The notes below the pieces were generated by a model, which worked only from the letters and a program-made list of their open reading frames with translations, had not been told where the DNA came from and searched no databases. Position numbers and translations under genes: made by a program. A DNA stretch of 35,685 nt from SZUA-584 sp050943225 (lineage in GTDB: Bacteria > Bacillota > Clostridia > Christensenellales > SZUA-584): positions 1 through 35,685 of the forward strand of contig JBMNOT010000002.1 in the NCBI GenBank assembly GCA_050943225.1. Reading direction: 5' to 3'. Positions 13,875 to 21,874 of this stretch are shown piece by piece. The stretch's first letter is position 1; each line of letters starts with the position of its first letter.

Positions 13875-14681
13875 TCATATCTTCTCGCCGCCAAACAGCC
13901 AGGTTTTGATGATCGCCGCGTATTCACGCACGTGGCACGCCAAAGCGATCCTCCAGTTGGTCGGGGCGGGTATGCCGAACGCGCGGATACCCATCTGCTC
14001 CGCCAGCATCAGCGCGCGGAACACGTGAAAGTCGCTGGTCACGATGGCCGCTGTCTGCGGCTGCATAGGATATCGCGCCATGATCTCCCTGGAATACATC
14101 AGATTGCGTAGCGTGCTGTCGGAACGGTCCTCCATCAGTATGCGATCCGGATGGATTCCGCGCGAGCGCAGGTACGCGCTCATCGCCTGCGCCTCCGGCA
14201 CCGGCTCGTTGGCGCCCTGCCCGCCCGACACGATGCAGAGCGAGCCTTCGTGCTCCTTGAGGTAATCGTACGCGGCGTCCAGCCGTTTTTTCAGCGACAG
14301 CGTCAGCCGCCCGTCCGGGAATATGCCGCAGCCCAGCACGATCACAAACCCGGCGTCCTCCTCCGGCGGCTGCCTGTACGCCGCCTCATACATCAGTATC
14401 TCAAAACAGGCGGCGGCTAATAACCCTGTCACCAGCACCACGGCGATCATCACGCGCAGCCACCGCTGCCTGATCACTCGGCCGCGCCTGATAAGCCTGG
14501 CCGCCGCATACGCGATTAGCAGCAAACCCAATACGATGGGCGCGACCATGCCGATGGTGACAGCAGTGGAAACCGCCATCGCGATCCCCGACCACGCGAT
14601 CAGCACCAGCCCCGCCGCTGCCAGCAGCGCGCAGATGATCTTTACCAATAAGCTGTTGCTGCCTGATTTGTTCGCTTTCAT
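13875..14681 (-). CDS. YdcF/ElyC-type DUF218 membrane protein
   Basis: This 268-residue protein has three N-terminal membrane helices (about 11-32, 34-60 and 76-98) and a DUF218 domain (about 110-260). Conserved elements are VLGCGIFPDGR, SGGQGANE, EDRSDSTLRN and TSDFHVFRA. The family includes ElyC and SanA, tied to envelope integrity in E. coli, and YdcF, which binds S-adenosylmethionine. The role in Firmicutes is unclear. The soluble domain probably lies outside the membrane. Its ATG overlaps the truA stop by four bases (ATGA), so it is translationally coupled to truA. In Bacillus the genes after truA are rplM and rpsI; here this gene takes their place. Confidence 0.85.
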   Translation of the reverse strand: MKANKSGSNSLLVKIICALLAAAGLVLIAWSGIAMAVSTAVTIGMVAPIVLGLLLIAYAAARLIRRGRVIRQRWLRVMIAVVLVTGLLAAACFEILMYEAAYRQPPEEDAGFVIVLGCGIFPDGRLTLSLKKRLDAAYDYLKEHEGSLCIVSGGQGANEPVPEAQAMSAYLRSRGIHPDRILMEDRSDSTLRNLMYSREIMARYPMQPQTAAIVTSDFHVFRALMLAEQMGIRAFGIPAPTNWRIALACHVREYAAIIKTWLFGGEKI

Positions 14682-15430
14682 TTCTTCCCCGGTATCTTAT
14701 CGTCCCCGTAATACACCTTTTTCATCGTCAGCCCGTGCGCAGGCGCTGTCGGCCCTGCCAGTTCCCGGCCTGCTAGTATCGCATCGATGCAGTCGGGTCC
14801 GCGCTTGCCGATGCCCACCTGTATCAGCGTGCCCGCAATGATGCGCACCATATGGTGCAGAAATCCCGTGCCTGTCACGTCGATCCAGATATACGGCAGG
14901 TCAGCCGTCACCGTGATGTCGAAAATCGTGCGCACCGTATCCTTTACTTCGGTGCCGCTTACCGAAAACGGCTTAAAGTCATGCGTGCCGCACAGCCGGG
15001 CTGCCGCATCGCGCATTTTGTCCAAATCCAGCCTGCCGCGCACAAACGCCGCCGTATGGCGGTATATCGCGGGCGCGTGTCTGTCGCTGTATATCGTGTA
15101 GCGGTATGTCTTGGCCTTCGCGTCAAACCGCGCGTGAAAATTGGGGTCCGCCGCTTCCGAGCGCCGCACGCGGATATCGGGCGGCAGGTACATGTTAAAC
15201 ACGTAGCTCAGCCGCTCCGGCGGTATCACGCAGTCGGTATCGAAGTGCACCACCTGCGCTTCGGCGTGCACGCCCGCGTCGGTGCGCCCCGCGCTGTGCA
15301 TGCGCAACTTCTCGCCCACAGCGCGCTCGAAAGCGTTCTCCAGCGCTTCCTGCACCGACATAAAATCCCGCTGGCGCTGCCAGCCCGCATAGTTTGTCCC
15401 GTCGTATTCCACAATCAGCCTGATGCGCAT
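14678..15430 (-). CDS. truA: tRNA pseudouridine(38-40) synthase
   Basis: TruA makes pseudouridine at positions 38, 39 and 40 of the anticodon stem. From the ATG at 15430 the protein has 250 residues and begins MRIRLIVEYDGTNYAGWQRQ, the family's N-terminal signature. The catalytic Asp51 lies in SAGRTDAGVHA. The C-terminal half has the expected FLHHMVRIIAG. I preferred this ATG over one 13 codons upstream because GGAG is eight bases before it and it matches the family start. It lies after the ecfA1-ecfA2-ecfT genes, as in many Firmicutes, but with a 144-base gap, so it may have its own promoter. Confidence 0.95.
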   Translation of the reverse strand: MRIRLIVEYDGTNYAGWQRQRDFMSVQEALENAFERAVGEKLRMHSAGRTDAGVHAEAQVVHFDTDCVIPPERLSYVFNMYLPPDIRVRRSEAADPNFHARFDAKAKTYRYTIYSDRHAPAIYRHTAAFVRGRLDLDKMRDAAARLCGTHDFKPFSVSGTEVKDTVRTIFDITVTADLPYIWIDVTGTGFLHHMVRIIAGTLIQVGIGKRGPDCIDAILAGRELAGPTAPAHGLTMKKVYYGDDKIPGKK

Positions 15431-15574
15431 TCCACTCTCCAGGTCAAAATCAAGTCCTGCCCCATACATAACAAGAGCATGGAGTTATCCACATGCTGCC
15501 TGCAGGGTGTGTGTTTATCCGGCAAGAGCCGGTACATTAAAATGAATATTGATGTCCGATTCTGTCGCCAACTC

Positions 15575-16369
15575 TTAGAATCCAAAGGCCATAAACACGA
15601 TCAGCGCAGCCACCACAGAGGCCGCCGCCCAGTCGCGCCCGGCCAGGTGCATCACTTTCATGCGCGTGCGCCCCTCCCCGCCATGATAACAGCGCGATTC
15701 CATCGCAACCGCCAGCTCATCCGCCCGCCGAAAAGCGCTGACAAACAGCGGCACCAGCAGCGGCACCATGCCCGTCGCGCGCTTGATCACGTTGCCGGAA
15801 TCAAACTCCGCGCCGCGGGCGGTCTGCGCCTTCATGATCTTGTCCGTCTCCTCAATCAGCGTCGGTATGAAGCGCATCGCGATGGTCATCATCATCGCCA
15901 GCTCGTGCACCGGGAACCTAACCACCTTGAGCGGCTTCATCAGGCTCTCCAGCCCGTCCGTCAGCGATATCGGCGATGTGGTCAGCGTCAGTATCGTCGT
16001 CGCGGTAATCAGGAATATCAACCTGAAGGCCAGCCGCACCGCGCTTACCAGCCCTTCCTCCGACACGCGGAATATCCACCACGAAAACAGCTCCGCGCCG
16101 CCCTGATGGAAAAACACGTTGAGCACGAACGTCAGCAATAAGATAAACCACAGCGGCTTGATGCCCCGCAGCACAAACTTTATGCTGATGCGCGACATGA
16201 TGATAACCGCGGTCAGAAACGCCAGCACCACCGCGTTGCCAATCACGGTGCGCGCCATAAATATCAGCACGATAACGGCGATCACCAGCACCAGCTTCAT
16301 GCGCGCGTCCAGCCGGTGAATAACGGAATTGCCGGGGAAATACTGGCCAAGCGTAATGTTCTTGATCAT
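15575..16369 (-). CDS. ecfT: ECF transporter transmembrane protein EcfT
   Basis: EcfT is the membrane part of the shared energising module that couples the two ATPases to interchangeable vitamin- and metal-binding S components. The protein has 264 residues with about five membrane helices. The cytoplasmic coupling helices carry the Ala-Arg-Gly motif (QTARGAEF) and a second, variant copy (MESRCYHG). I chose the ATG at 16369 because GGAGG lies seven bases upstream and it overlaps the ecfA2 stop by four bases (ATGA). No S component gene is in the window, so this is a group II module serving genes elsewhere. Confidence 0.95.
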   Translation of the reverse strand: MIKNITLGQYFPGNSVIHRLDARMKLVLVIAVIVLIFMARTVIGNAVVLAFLTAVIIMSRISIKFVLRGIKPLWFILLLTFVLNVFFHQGGAELFSWWIFRVSEEGLVSAVRLAFRLIFLITATTILTLTTSPISLTDGLESLMKPLKVVRFPVHELAMMMTIAMRFIPTLIEETDKIMKAQTARGAEFDSGNVIKRATGMVPLLVPLFVSAFRRADELAVAMESRCYHGGEGRTRMKVMHLAGRDWAAASVVAALIVFMAFGF

Positions 16370-17220
16370 GGCCGGCCTCCCAGCATATTCTCCACGCACC
16401 GCTGCAGGTCGTCCAGCCGGATGATGTCCGGCGGGATGTCTTTCCCCCTGGCGCGCAGCTTCGCAGCGATCTCGGCCACACAGGGCACGTTCAGGCTCGC
16501 CGCAGTCAGTTCGTCGCGCCGGGCGAACACCTCAGCGGGCGTGCCGTCCATCAGCAGCCGCGCGCCCTTGAGCACCACCATCCGCCTTGCGTTCTCCGCC
16601 AGATCGTCCATCGAATGCGTAATGAGCAGTATGGTCACGCCTTCGCGGTTCAGCCGCCCGATCATATTCATCAGGTGCGTGCGGCCCGCCGGGTCCAGCC
16701 CGGCCACCGGCTCGTCCAGTATCAGCACGCTGGGCTTCATCGCCAGCACGCCCGCGATGGCCACCCGCCGCTTCTGCCCGCCCGACAGCTCAAAAGGTGA
16801 AAGGTTCTTCACGTTGTCAAAGTCCAGCTCCATCAGCTCCATCGCGTACCGCACGCGCTCCTCGGTCTCCTCCGTGGAGATGCCCAGCTTGCCCGGCCCG
16901 AAAGCGATGTCCTTATACACCGTCTCCTCAAACAGCTGGTGCTCCGGATATTGAAACACCACGCCGATTTTGCGGCGCAGTTTCTTTCGGTCGTAGCCCT
17001 TGGCGCCAATATCCTCGCCGTCAATCAGCACGCGGCCTGATGTGGGTTTTAAAAGCCCCGCAATCAGCCCTATCATCGTGGTCTTGCCGGAGCCGGTGTG
17101 CCCGATGATGCCCACAAACTCGCCGTCCTCGATTTTAAGGCTTAAATTATCCACCGCCTTGGCCTCAAACGGCGTGCCCGGCATATATGTATAAGTCAGG
17201 TTCTCAAGCTCTATCGGCAT
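16366..17220 (-). CDS. ecfA2: ECF transporter ATPase EcfA2
   Basis: This is the second ATPase of the ECF module, 284 residues. Walker A is GHTGSGKTT, the Q-loop VFQYPEHQLFEETV, the signature LSGGQKRRVAIAG, Walker B ILDEPVAGLDP, and the H-loop THSMDD. The EHQLF segment after the Q-loop is typical of EcfA subunits. The ATG at 17220 gives the usual start MPIELENLTYTY; 12 further in-frame codons upstream lack similarity. It overlaps the end of ecfA1 by 10 bases and its stop overlaps the ecfT start. It works as a heterodimer with EcfA1 on the cytoplasmic face of EcfT. Confidence 0.95.
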   Translation of the reverse strand: MPIELENLTYTYMPGTPFEAKAVDNLSLKIEDGEFVGIIGHTGSGKTTMIGLIAGLLKPTSGRVLIDGEDIGAKGYDRKKLRRKIGVVFQYPEHQLFEETVYKDIAFGPGKLGISTEETEERVRYAMELMELDFDNVKNLSPFELSGGQKRRVAIAGVLAMKPSVLILDEPVAGLDPAGRTHLMNMIGRLNREGVTILLITHSMDDLAENARRMVVLKGARLLMDGTPAEVFARRDELTAASLNVPCVAEIAAKLRARGKDIPPDIIRLDDLQRCVENMLGGRP

Positions 17221-18035
17221 AGTTTGTCCACCAGTTCGTCTATGGTCAGCGGGCATTCGCCCAGGTCATACCCTTTATTCTTCAGCCGGTGATACAGCTC
17301 GATATGCGGCGGCGCGGTCAGCCCCGCATGTTTTAGCACTGTTTCGTCAGCGAATATCTCGCGCGGCGTACCCGTCGCCGTAATCTGCCCGCCCGTCATC
17401 ACCACCACGCGGTCGGCCAGCAGCGCCTCCTCCATGTAATGCGTAATCAGTACGATGGTCTTGCCCTTGCTGCTTAAGTCGCGTATGGCCGCCAGTACCT
17501 CGCCGCGCCCTTCCGGGTCCAGCATCGCAGTGGGCTCGTCAAACACGATGATCTCCGGATGCATCGCCAGAACGCCCGCAATGGCCACGCGCTGCTTCTG
17601 CCCGCCGGACAGCATGTGCGGCGCGCGGTCTTTGAACGCGCTCATGTTCACCTGATCCAGCGCTTCGTCCACGCGCTGCCGTATCTCTGGCGGCGGCACG
17701 CCGAGGTTCTCGGGCCCGAACGCCACGTCCTCCTCCACTACTGTGGCCACCAGCTGGTTGTCGGGGTTCTGGAACACCATGCCCACCGTCCGCCGTATGT
17801 CCCACACATGGCGCTCGTCCTGCGTATCCATGCCCTTTACCACCACATTGCCGGACGCCGGCGTATACAGTCCATTGAGGAGCTTGGCCAGCGTGGATTT
17901 GCCGGAGCCGTTGTGCCCGACGATTGCAACAAATTCACCCGGCTCTATGGAAAGCGTCACGTTCCACAGCGCGGGCGACACGTTATCTTCGCTGGTGTAT
18001 GCGTATGTGACATCTTTTGCTTCAATGACCGCCAT
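17211..18035 (-). CDS. ecfA1: ECF transporter ATPase EcfA1
   Basis: This is the first ATPase of the ECF module, 274 residues. Walker A is GHNGSGKST, the Q-loop VFQNPDNQLVATVV, the signature LSGGQKQRVAIAG, Walker B IVFDEPTAMLDP, and the H-loop THYMEE. The DNQLVATVVEEDVAFG segment is characteristic of EcfA1. The ATG at 18035 follows GGGGAAA. It ends in TAG. The gene lies downstream of rplQ, behind a hairpin that should reduce readthrough from the ribosomal operon, and a TATAAT at 18062-18067 may give it a separate promoter. Confidence 0.95.
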   Translation of the reverse strand: MAVIEAKDVTYAYTSEDNVSPALWNVTLSIEPGEFVAIVGHNGSGKSTLAKLLNGLYTPASGNVVVKGMDTQDERHVWDIRRTVGMVFQNPDNQLVATVVEEDVAFGPENLGVPPPEIRQRVDEALDQVNMSAFKDRAPHMLSGGQKQRVAIAGVLAMHPEIIVFDEPTAMLDPEGRGEVLAAIRDLSSKGKTIVLITHYMEEALLADRVVVMTGGQITATGTPREIFADETVLKHAGLTAPPHIELYHRLKNKGYDLGECPLTIDELVDKLCR

Positions 18036-18061
18036 CGTTTCCCCTTCGCGCGACATGCTCC

Positions 18062-18067
18062 ATTATA
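18062..18067 (-). promoter_or_regulatory. Possible -10 box for the ecf operon
   Basis: TATAAT lies on the minus strand 26 bases before the ecfA1 ATG, directly after the rplQ hairpin. No good -35 is seen at 16-18 bases, so the promoter is uncertain. Confidence 0.35.
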
Positions 18068-18072
18068 CACCA

Positions 18073-18104
18073 AAAGGCTTTGAAAAGCGACTTTCAAAGC
18101 CTTT
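18073..18104 (-). terminator. Hairpin terminator at the end of the ribosomal operon
   Basis: A perfect 13-bp stem, AAAGGCTTTGAAA (18104-18092 read leftward) with TTTCAAAGCCTTT (18085-18073) and a 6-base loop, ends in TTTT and GG. It lies 31 bases after rplQ. The T-run is partly inside the stem, so termination may be incomplete, allowing some readthrough into ecfA1. Confidence 0.65.
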
Positions 18105-18134
18105 CTTCCGTGCGGTAGAAAATCAAACCGAGCC

Positions 18135-18644
18135 TTACACCAGCTCAAGTATCACCATTTCCGCCGCATCGCCGCGCCGCGGCCCCTTCTTGATGATGCG
18201 GGTGTATCCGCCGCCCTGGCCCAGCTCCTGCGCGCGCTTGTAATACTTCGGCCCGTACTCGCGGAACACTTTTTCAACGAGCGGATATTTGACTTCAGCA
18301 GTACGCTTTTTGTATTCGTACTTGGTCTCGCCTTCCTTCCGCGGTTCCGGAATATCGTATAGATACTGCATAATACGGCGGCGCGCAGCCAGTTTGGAAG
18401 GCGCGTCGTTGATAATTTCCTTTTTCAGCTTTTCGTCGCCCTCGGCCACTTCCTTGACGACCTTCACGGTGTTCGCGTGCTCTCTCACCGCCAGGGTGAT
18501 CAGCTTTTCCGCGATACGGCGGGCTTCCTTTGCCCGCGCCAGCGTGGTCTCAATGCGGCCGTGCCACAAAAGAGCGGTGACCAGGTTTCTCAAGGTCGCC
18601 TGTCTCTGATCTTGCTGCTGATTCAGCTTTCTGTATCCAGCCAT
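18135..18644 (-). CDS. rplQ: 50S ribosomal protein L17
   Basis: L17 binds 23S rRNA near the exit tunnel side of the large subunit. The start MAGYRKLNQQQDQRQ follows GGAGG by about 11 bases. The protein is 169 residues, against roughly 113-127 in Bacillus and E. coli. The extra length is an internal segment rich in Lys and Glu (about 58-125, with PEPRKEGETKYEYKKRTAEV) between the conserved N-terminal core and the C-terminus GYTRIIKKGPRRGDAAEMVILEL. Longer L17 forms occur in some Clostridia. It is the last gene of the alpha-operon part. Confidence 0.95.
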   Translation of the reverse strand: MAGYRKLNQQQDQRQATLRNLVTALLWHGRIETTLARAKEARRIAEKLITLAVREHANTVKVVKEVAEGDEKLKKEIINDAPSKLAARRRIMQYLYDIPEPRKEGETKYEYKKRTAEVKYPLVEKVFREYGPKYYKRAQELGQGGGYTRIIKKGPRRGDAAEMVILELV

Positions 18645-18698
18645 TTTTGTTATGCCTCCTGTTTGCCGTGCGGGTTGCAGCGGCAAATTTGTTATCCG

Positions 18699-19643
18699 TT
18701 AATCGTCAGTTCTTAGCGACAGCCCCAGCGCCGCTAACTTCTGCTCAACCTCTTCAAGCGACTTGCGCCCGAGGTTGCGCACTTTCATCATCTCTTCCTC
18801 GTTGCGCTTGATGAGCTCTGCCACGGTGTTGATGCCGGCGCGCTTTAGGCAGTTGTAAGACCGTACGGAAAGATCCAGCTCCTCGATGGTAATGTCCAGA
18901 ACCTTCTCTTTCTTGTCCTCCTCCGGCTCCACCATGATCTCCACGTCCTGCACGTGGTCGGTCAGCGCTATAAACTGCGCCAGATGCTCGCTTAATACCT
19001 TGGCCGCCAGCGACACCGCTTCGTCCGGCGCAATCGTGCTATTGGTCCACAGCTCGAGGGAGAGCTTGTCGTAGTCGGTTATCTGCCCAACGCGCGTGTT
19101 CTCCACCGTGAAGTTGACCTTCCTGACCGGTGTGAACAGCGAATCCACCGGGATCACGCCTATCGGCATTTCGCTTTCCTTATTCCTCTCCGCCAGCACA
19201 TAGCCGCGGCCTCTTTCCACCGTTATCTCCATGTACACGCTGGCGTCGTTATCCAGCGTCATGATATGCTGGTCCGGGTTTAAAATCTCCACGTCCGCAT
19301 CCATCTGGATGTCCGCCGCCGTCACATCCCTGGGCCCCTTCACGTCGAGTATCAGCGTCTTCGGCTCATCCACGTGCATCTTAACCGCGAGGCTCTTTAA
19401 GTTCAGCACGATTTCCACGACGTCTTCTGTCACGCCCTTGATGGTGGAGAACTCGTGCAGTACGCCGTCTATCCGTACCCTGGTGACGGCTGCGCCCGGC
19501 AGGCAGGAGAGCAGCACTCGGCGAAGCGAGTTGCCGAGTGTAGACCCGAAGCCGCGCTCGAGCGGCTCCATCATGTACTTGGCGTACCGGTTGTCACTCG
19601 ACTTTTCAACGCACTGTATATTGGGCTTTTCTATTTCTAACAT
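18699..19643 (-). CDS. rpoA: RNA polymerase subunit alpha
   Basis: Alpha dimerises to nucleate RNA polymerase assembly and contacts promoter UP elements and activators. The protein has 314 residues. The N-terminal domain (about 1-230) has the conserved block GFGSTLGNSLRRVLL. The C-terminal domain (about 250-314) has SVRSYNCLKRAGINTVAEL and NLGRKSLEEVEQKL. The start is ATG after GGGAGGG. It lies between rpsD and rplQ as in nearly all Firmicutes. Confidence 0.97.
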   Translation of the reverse strand: MLEIEKPNIQCVEKSSDNRYAKYMMEPLERGFGSTLGNSLRRVLLSCLPGAAVTRVRIDGVLHEFSTIKGVTEDVVEIVLNLKSLAVKMHVDEPKTLILDVKGPRDVTAADIQMDADVEILNPDQHIMTLDNDASVYMEITVERGRGYVLAERNKESEMPIGVIPVDSLFTPVRKVNFTVENTRVGQITDYDKLSLELWTNSTIAPDEAVSLAAKVLSEHLAQFIALTDHVQDVEIMVEPEEDKKEKVLDITIEELDLSVRSYNCLKRAGINTVAELIKRNEEEMMKVRNLGRKSLEEVEQKLAALGLSLRTDD

Positions 19644-19700
19644 CTATATAACCCTCCCGTTATATACTTCTCGTTCTGAGGGCAACCGCTATTTTGCACA

Positions 19701-20330
19701 TTACTTGGAGTAATACTCAACGATCAGGTGCTCTTCTATCGTGAGATCAATATCCTCTCTCGCCGGCATGGCGACAACCCTGCCCACGAGGTTAGCGTTG
19801 TCCATCGTCAGCCAGCTCGGCAACATGTGCGCTTCGCTCTCACGCAGCTCCTTGAATCGATCGATTTCGGCCGCCGACCGTTTCCTGACGGTAATCTCTT
19901 CGCCTACGCTCACGGTGTACGACGGGATGTCCACCTTCTTGCCGTTCACCAGTATATGGCCGTGCATCACCGTCTGGCGCGCCTGCGGACGCGAATCCGC
20001 AAGACCCAGGCGATACACCACGTTGTCAAGGCGCATCTCCAGCAGCATCAAAAGGTTCTCGCCGGTTTTGCCCTTCATGCGCTCCGCCCTGCGGAAAGTG
20101 TTCTCAAACTGCCGCTCCATCAGGCCGTAAGCGCGCTTGACCTTCTGCTTTTCACGCAGCTGCAAACCGTATTCTGAAATCTTTGCACGCCTGTTCTTGC
20201 CTGCCATACCAGGAGGCGTGGGGCGTTTCACCACCGAGCATTTGGGCGAATAGCAGCGGTCTCCCTTCAGGAAAAGCTTTGTACCTTCCCTGCGGCAAAG
20301 ACGGCATACCGAATCTGTATATCTTGCCAT
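19701..20330 (-). CDS. rpsD: 30S ribosomal protein S4
   Basis: S4 is a primary 16S rRNA binder and initiates assembly of the 5' domain. The protein has 209 residues with the full N-terminal zinc site (Cys9, Cys12, Cys26, Cys31). The S4 RNA-binding domain includes MRLDNVVYRLGLADSRPQARQTVMHGHILVNGKKVDIPSY. In Bacillus rpsD is a separate autoregulated gene; here it is inside the alpha cluster between rpsK and rpoA, the common clostridial order. The start is ATG after a GGAGG-type site. Confidence 0.97.
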   Translation of the reverse strand: MARYTDSVCRLCRREGTKLFLKGDRCYSPKCSVVKRPTPPGMAGKNRRAKISEYGLQLREKQKVKRAYGLMERQFENTFRRAERMKGKTGENLLMLLEMRLDNVVYRLGLADSRPQARQTVMHGHILVNGKKVDIPSYTVSVGEEITVRKRSAAEIDRFKELRESEAHMLPSWLTMDNANLVGRVVAMPAREDIDLTIEEHLIVEYYSK

Positions 20331-20345
20331 AAATGTAACTCCTCC

Positions 20346-20738
20346 TTATACTCTCCTGCGCTTGGGCGGACGGCAGCCGTTGTGCGGGATGGGGGTAACA
20401 TCCTTGATGAGGCATACTTCCAGCCCCGCTGTCTGCAATGCACGAATCGCCGCCTCGCGTCCCGCGCCCGGGCCCTTCACATATACGTCCACATAGCGCA
20501 GGCCATGTTCCATCGCGGCGCTCGCCGCCTTCTCCGCCGCCACCTGCGCGGCAAACGGTGTGCTCTTGCGCGAGCCGCGGAAGCCCATGCCGCCGGCGCT
20601 GGCCCACGAAAGCGTGTTGCCGGCCAGATCGGTCATCGTCACAAGCGTATTGTTGAAGGAAGCGCGGATGTGCGCCTGACCATGCTCAATGTTTTTCTTC
20701 TCTTTGCGTTTCCTTACAATCTTCTTTGGCTTAGCCAT
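20346..20738 (-). CDS. rpsK: 30S ribosomal protein S11
   Basis: S11 lines the platform of the small subunit near the mRNA exit path. The protein has 130 residues, normal length. Signatures are HIRASFNNTLVTMTDLAGN, WASAGGMGFRGSRKSTPFAAQ and the C-terminal HNGCRPPKRRRV. It lies 8 bases after rpsM and just before rpsD. Confidence 0.97.
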   Translation of the reverse strand: MAKPKKIVRKRKEKKNIEHGQAHIRASFNNTLVTMTDLAGNTLSWASAGGMGFRGSRKSTPFAAQVAAEKAASAAMEHGLRYVDVYVKGPGAGREAAIRALQTAGLEVCLIKDVTPIPHNGCRPPKRRRV

Positions 20739-20746
20739 TGGCTACC

Positions 20747-21115
20747 TCACTTTCTCTTTCCGCCCACAGTCCGTTTGGGTCCTTTTCTCGTACGGGCGTT
20801 CTGCTTTGAGCTCTGTCCTCTCACAGGCAGGCCTTTACGATGGCGGATACCACGATAACAGCCGATTTCCATCAAACGCTTGATGTTCATCGTCACTTCG
20901 CGGCGCAGGTCGCCTTCCACCTTCAGGTTCTTGTCGATATATTCTCTCAGCCTACCGGCGTCCGCTTCGGATAAATCCCTCACCCTGATATCAGGGTCCA
21001 CACCGGTTGCCGCCAAAATTTCTCGAGACGTCTTGAGACCGATGCCGTATATATAGGTCAGGGCAATCTCGATCCGCTTCTCTCTTGGCAGGTCAACACC
21101 AGATATACGTGCCAC
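20747..21115 (-). CDS. rpsM: 30S ribosomal protein S13
   Basis: S13 sits in the head of the small subunit, bridging to the 50S and touching P-site tRNA through its basic tail. The protein has 122 residues: MARISGVDLPREKRIEIALT at the start, an H2TH-type middle (YGIGLKTSREIL), and a tail GQSSKQNARTRKGPKRTV. It follows rpmJ after an 87-base gap, the longest inside this cluster. I saw no clear promoter in that gap. Confidence 0.97.
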   Translation of the reverse strand: MARISGVDLPREKRIEIALTYIYGIGLKTSREILAATGVDPDIRVRDLSEADAGRLREYIDKNLKVEGDLRREVTMNIKRLMEIGCYRGIRHRKGLPVRGQSSKQNARTRKGPKRTVGGKRK

Positions 21116-21202
21116 TTAAGTTTACACCTCCGAAATTAGTTATATAAGAAACCACACGGATCAGGTTATAAAGCAACCTGCAGCCGCTCATCCATATGGT
21201 CA

Positions 21203-21316
21203 TTACCCTTGTGTCTGTTTATGCTTGGGGTTCACGCAGATCACCATCACCTTGCCATTGCGCTTGATGATCTTGCACTTCTCACAAATCGGCTTTACCG
21301 ACGGTCTGACTTTCAT
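21203..21316 (-). CDS. rpmJ: 50S ribosomal protein L36
   Basis: This is a 37-residue protein, MKVRPSVKPICEKCKIIKRN followed by GKVMVICVNPKHKQTQG. It holds the zinc ligands Cys11, Cys14, Cys27 and His32, so it is the zinc-binding (C+) form. GGAGG lies nine bases before the ATG. L36 packs into the 23S rRNA of the large subunit near helices 89-97. Its place between infA and rpsM is the standard one. Confidence 0.96.
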   Translation of the reverse strand: MKVRPSVKPICEKCKIIKRNGKVMVICVNPKHKQTQG

Positions 21317-21337
21317 TTACGTATCCTCCTTTAAATA

Positions 21338-21559
21338 TTAGCCCTTGCCGCGCCACGTTATACGTCCCCGCTTCAGATCATACGGTGATATCTCCACGGT
21401 GACTTTATCCCCGGGCAGTATGCGGATATAATGCATCCGCAGCTTTCCCGATATATGTGCCAACACCTTGTGGCCGTTTTCCAGCTCCACCTCGAATACC
21501 GCATTCGGGAAAGCTTCCGTAACACGGCCTTCCATCTCTATGACGTCACCTTTAGACAA
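21338..21559 (-). CDS. infA: Translation initiation factor IF-1
   Basis: A 73-residue S1/OB-fold protein: MSKGDVIEMEGRVTEAFPNA, then KVLAHISGKLRMHYIRILPG and SPYDLKRGRITWR. IF-1 blocks the ribosomal A site during initiation and helps IF-2 and IF-3. Length and all signature residues are normal. It lies between the KOW protein gene and rpmJ. Confidence 0.97.
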   Translation of the reverse strand: MSKGDVIEMEGRVTEAFPNAVFEVELENGHKVLAHISGKLRMHYIRILPGDKVTVEISPYDLKRGRITWRGKG

Positions 21560-21574
21560 GTCGCTTCCCCCTTT

Positions 21575-21859
21575 TCATGCGTTTTCCTCGTCTTTTATTG
21601 CCCGGAGCGCACTGCGCAGCTCTGCGTCGAACACTTTCGTACCGCTGGCCAGTTTTTCAGCGATAGAACTCAGAATTTGCGGCCGAAGCCGAAGGTGTTT
21701 CAGCTTCTTCTTCTTGGGGCGCTCCAGCACCCGCAAATCCCCGTCTGCGATGGTCACATACTGTTCATCCACAATGCCTGTGATAATGAGCAGCCTGCCT
21801 TTGTCGCGGCCGGCCTTGGATTCCACCACCCGGCCCACTTCTACGGAATACTCCACCAT
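21575..21859 (-). CDS. KOW-domain RNA-binding protein (L14e-like)
   Basis: A 94-residue protein. The N-terminal KOW/SH3-like half (about 5-50) reads GRVVESKAGRDKGRLLIITG, as in archaeal L14e proteins. It is followed by a Lys-rich block RPKKKKLKHLRLRPQ and an acidic helical tail. It probably binds RNA or the ribosome. Genes of this kind sit between map and infA in many Clostridia and related Firmicutes but not in Bacillus or E. coli; the exact role is not known to me. The start is ATG after GGGGGAAAG. It lies tightly between its neighbours (15-base gaps). Confidence 0.85.
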   Translation of the reverse strand: MVEYSVEVGRVVESKAGRDKGRLLIITGIVDEQYVTIADGDLRVLERPKKKKLKHLRLRPQILSSIAEKLASGTKVFDAELRSALRAIKDEENA

Positions 21860-21874
21860 AGCTTTCCCCCTTCA

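Noticed and set aside
15431..15574. Terminator or riboswitch between ecfT and truA
   Set aside because: CCGGC-TCTT-GCCGG forms a small hairpin but has no T-run, and nothing else structured is seen in the 144 bases.
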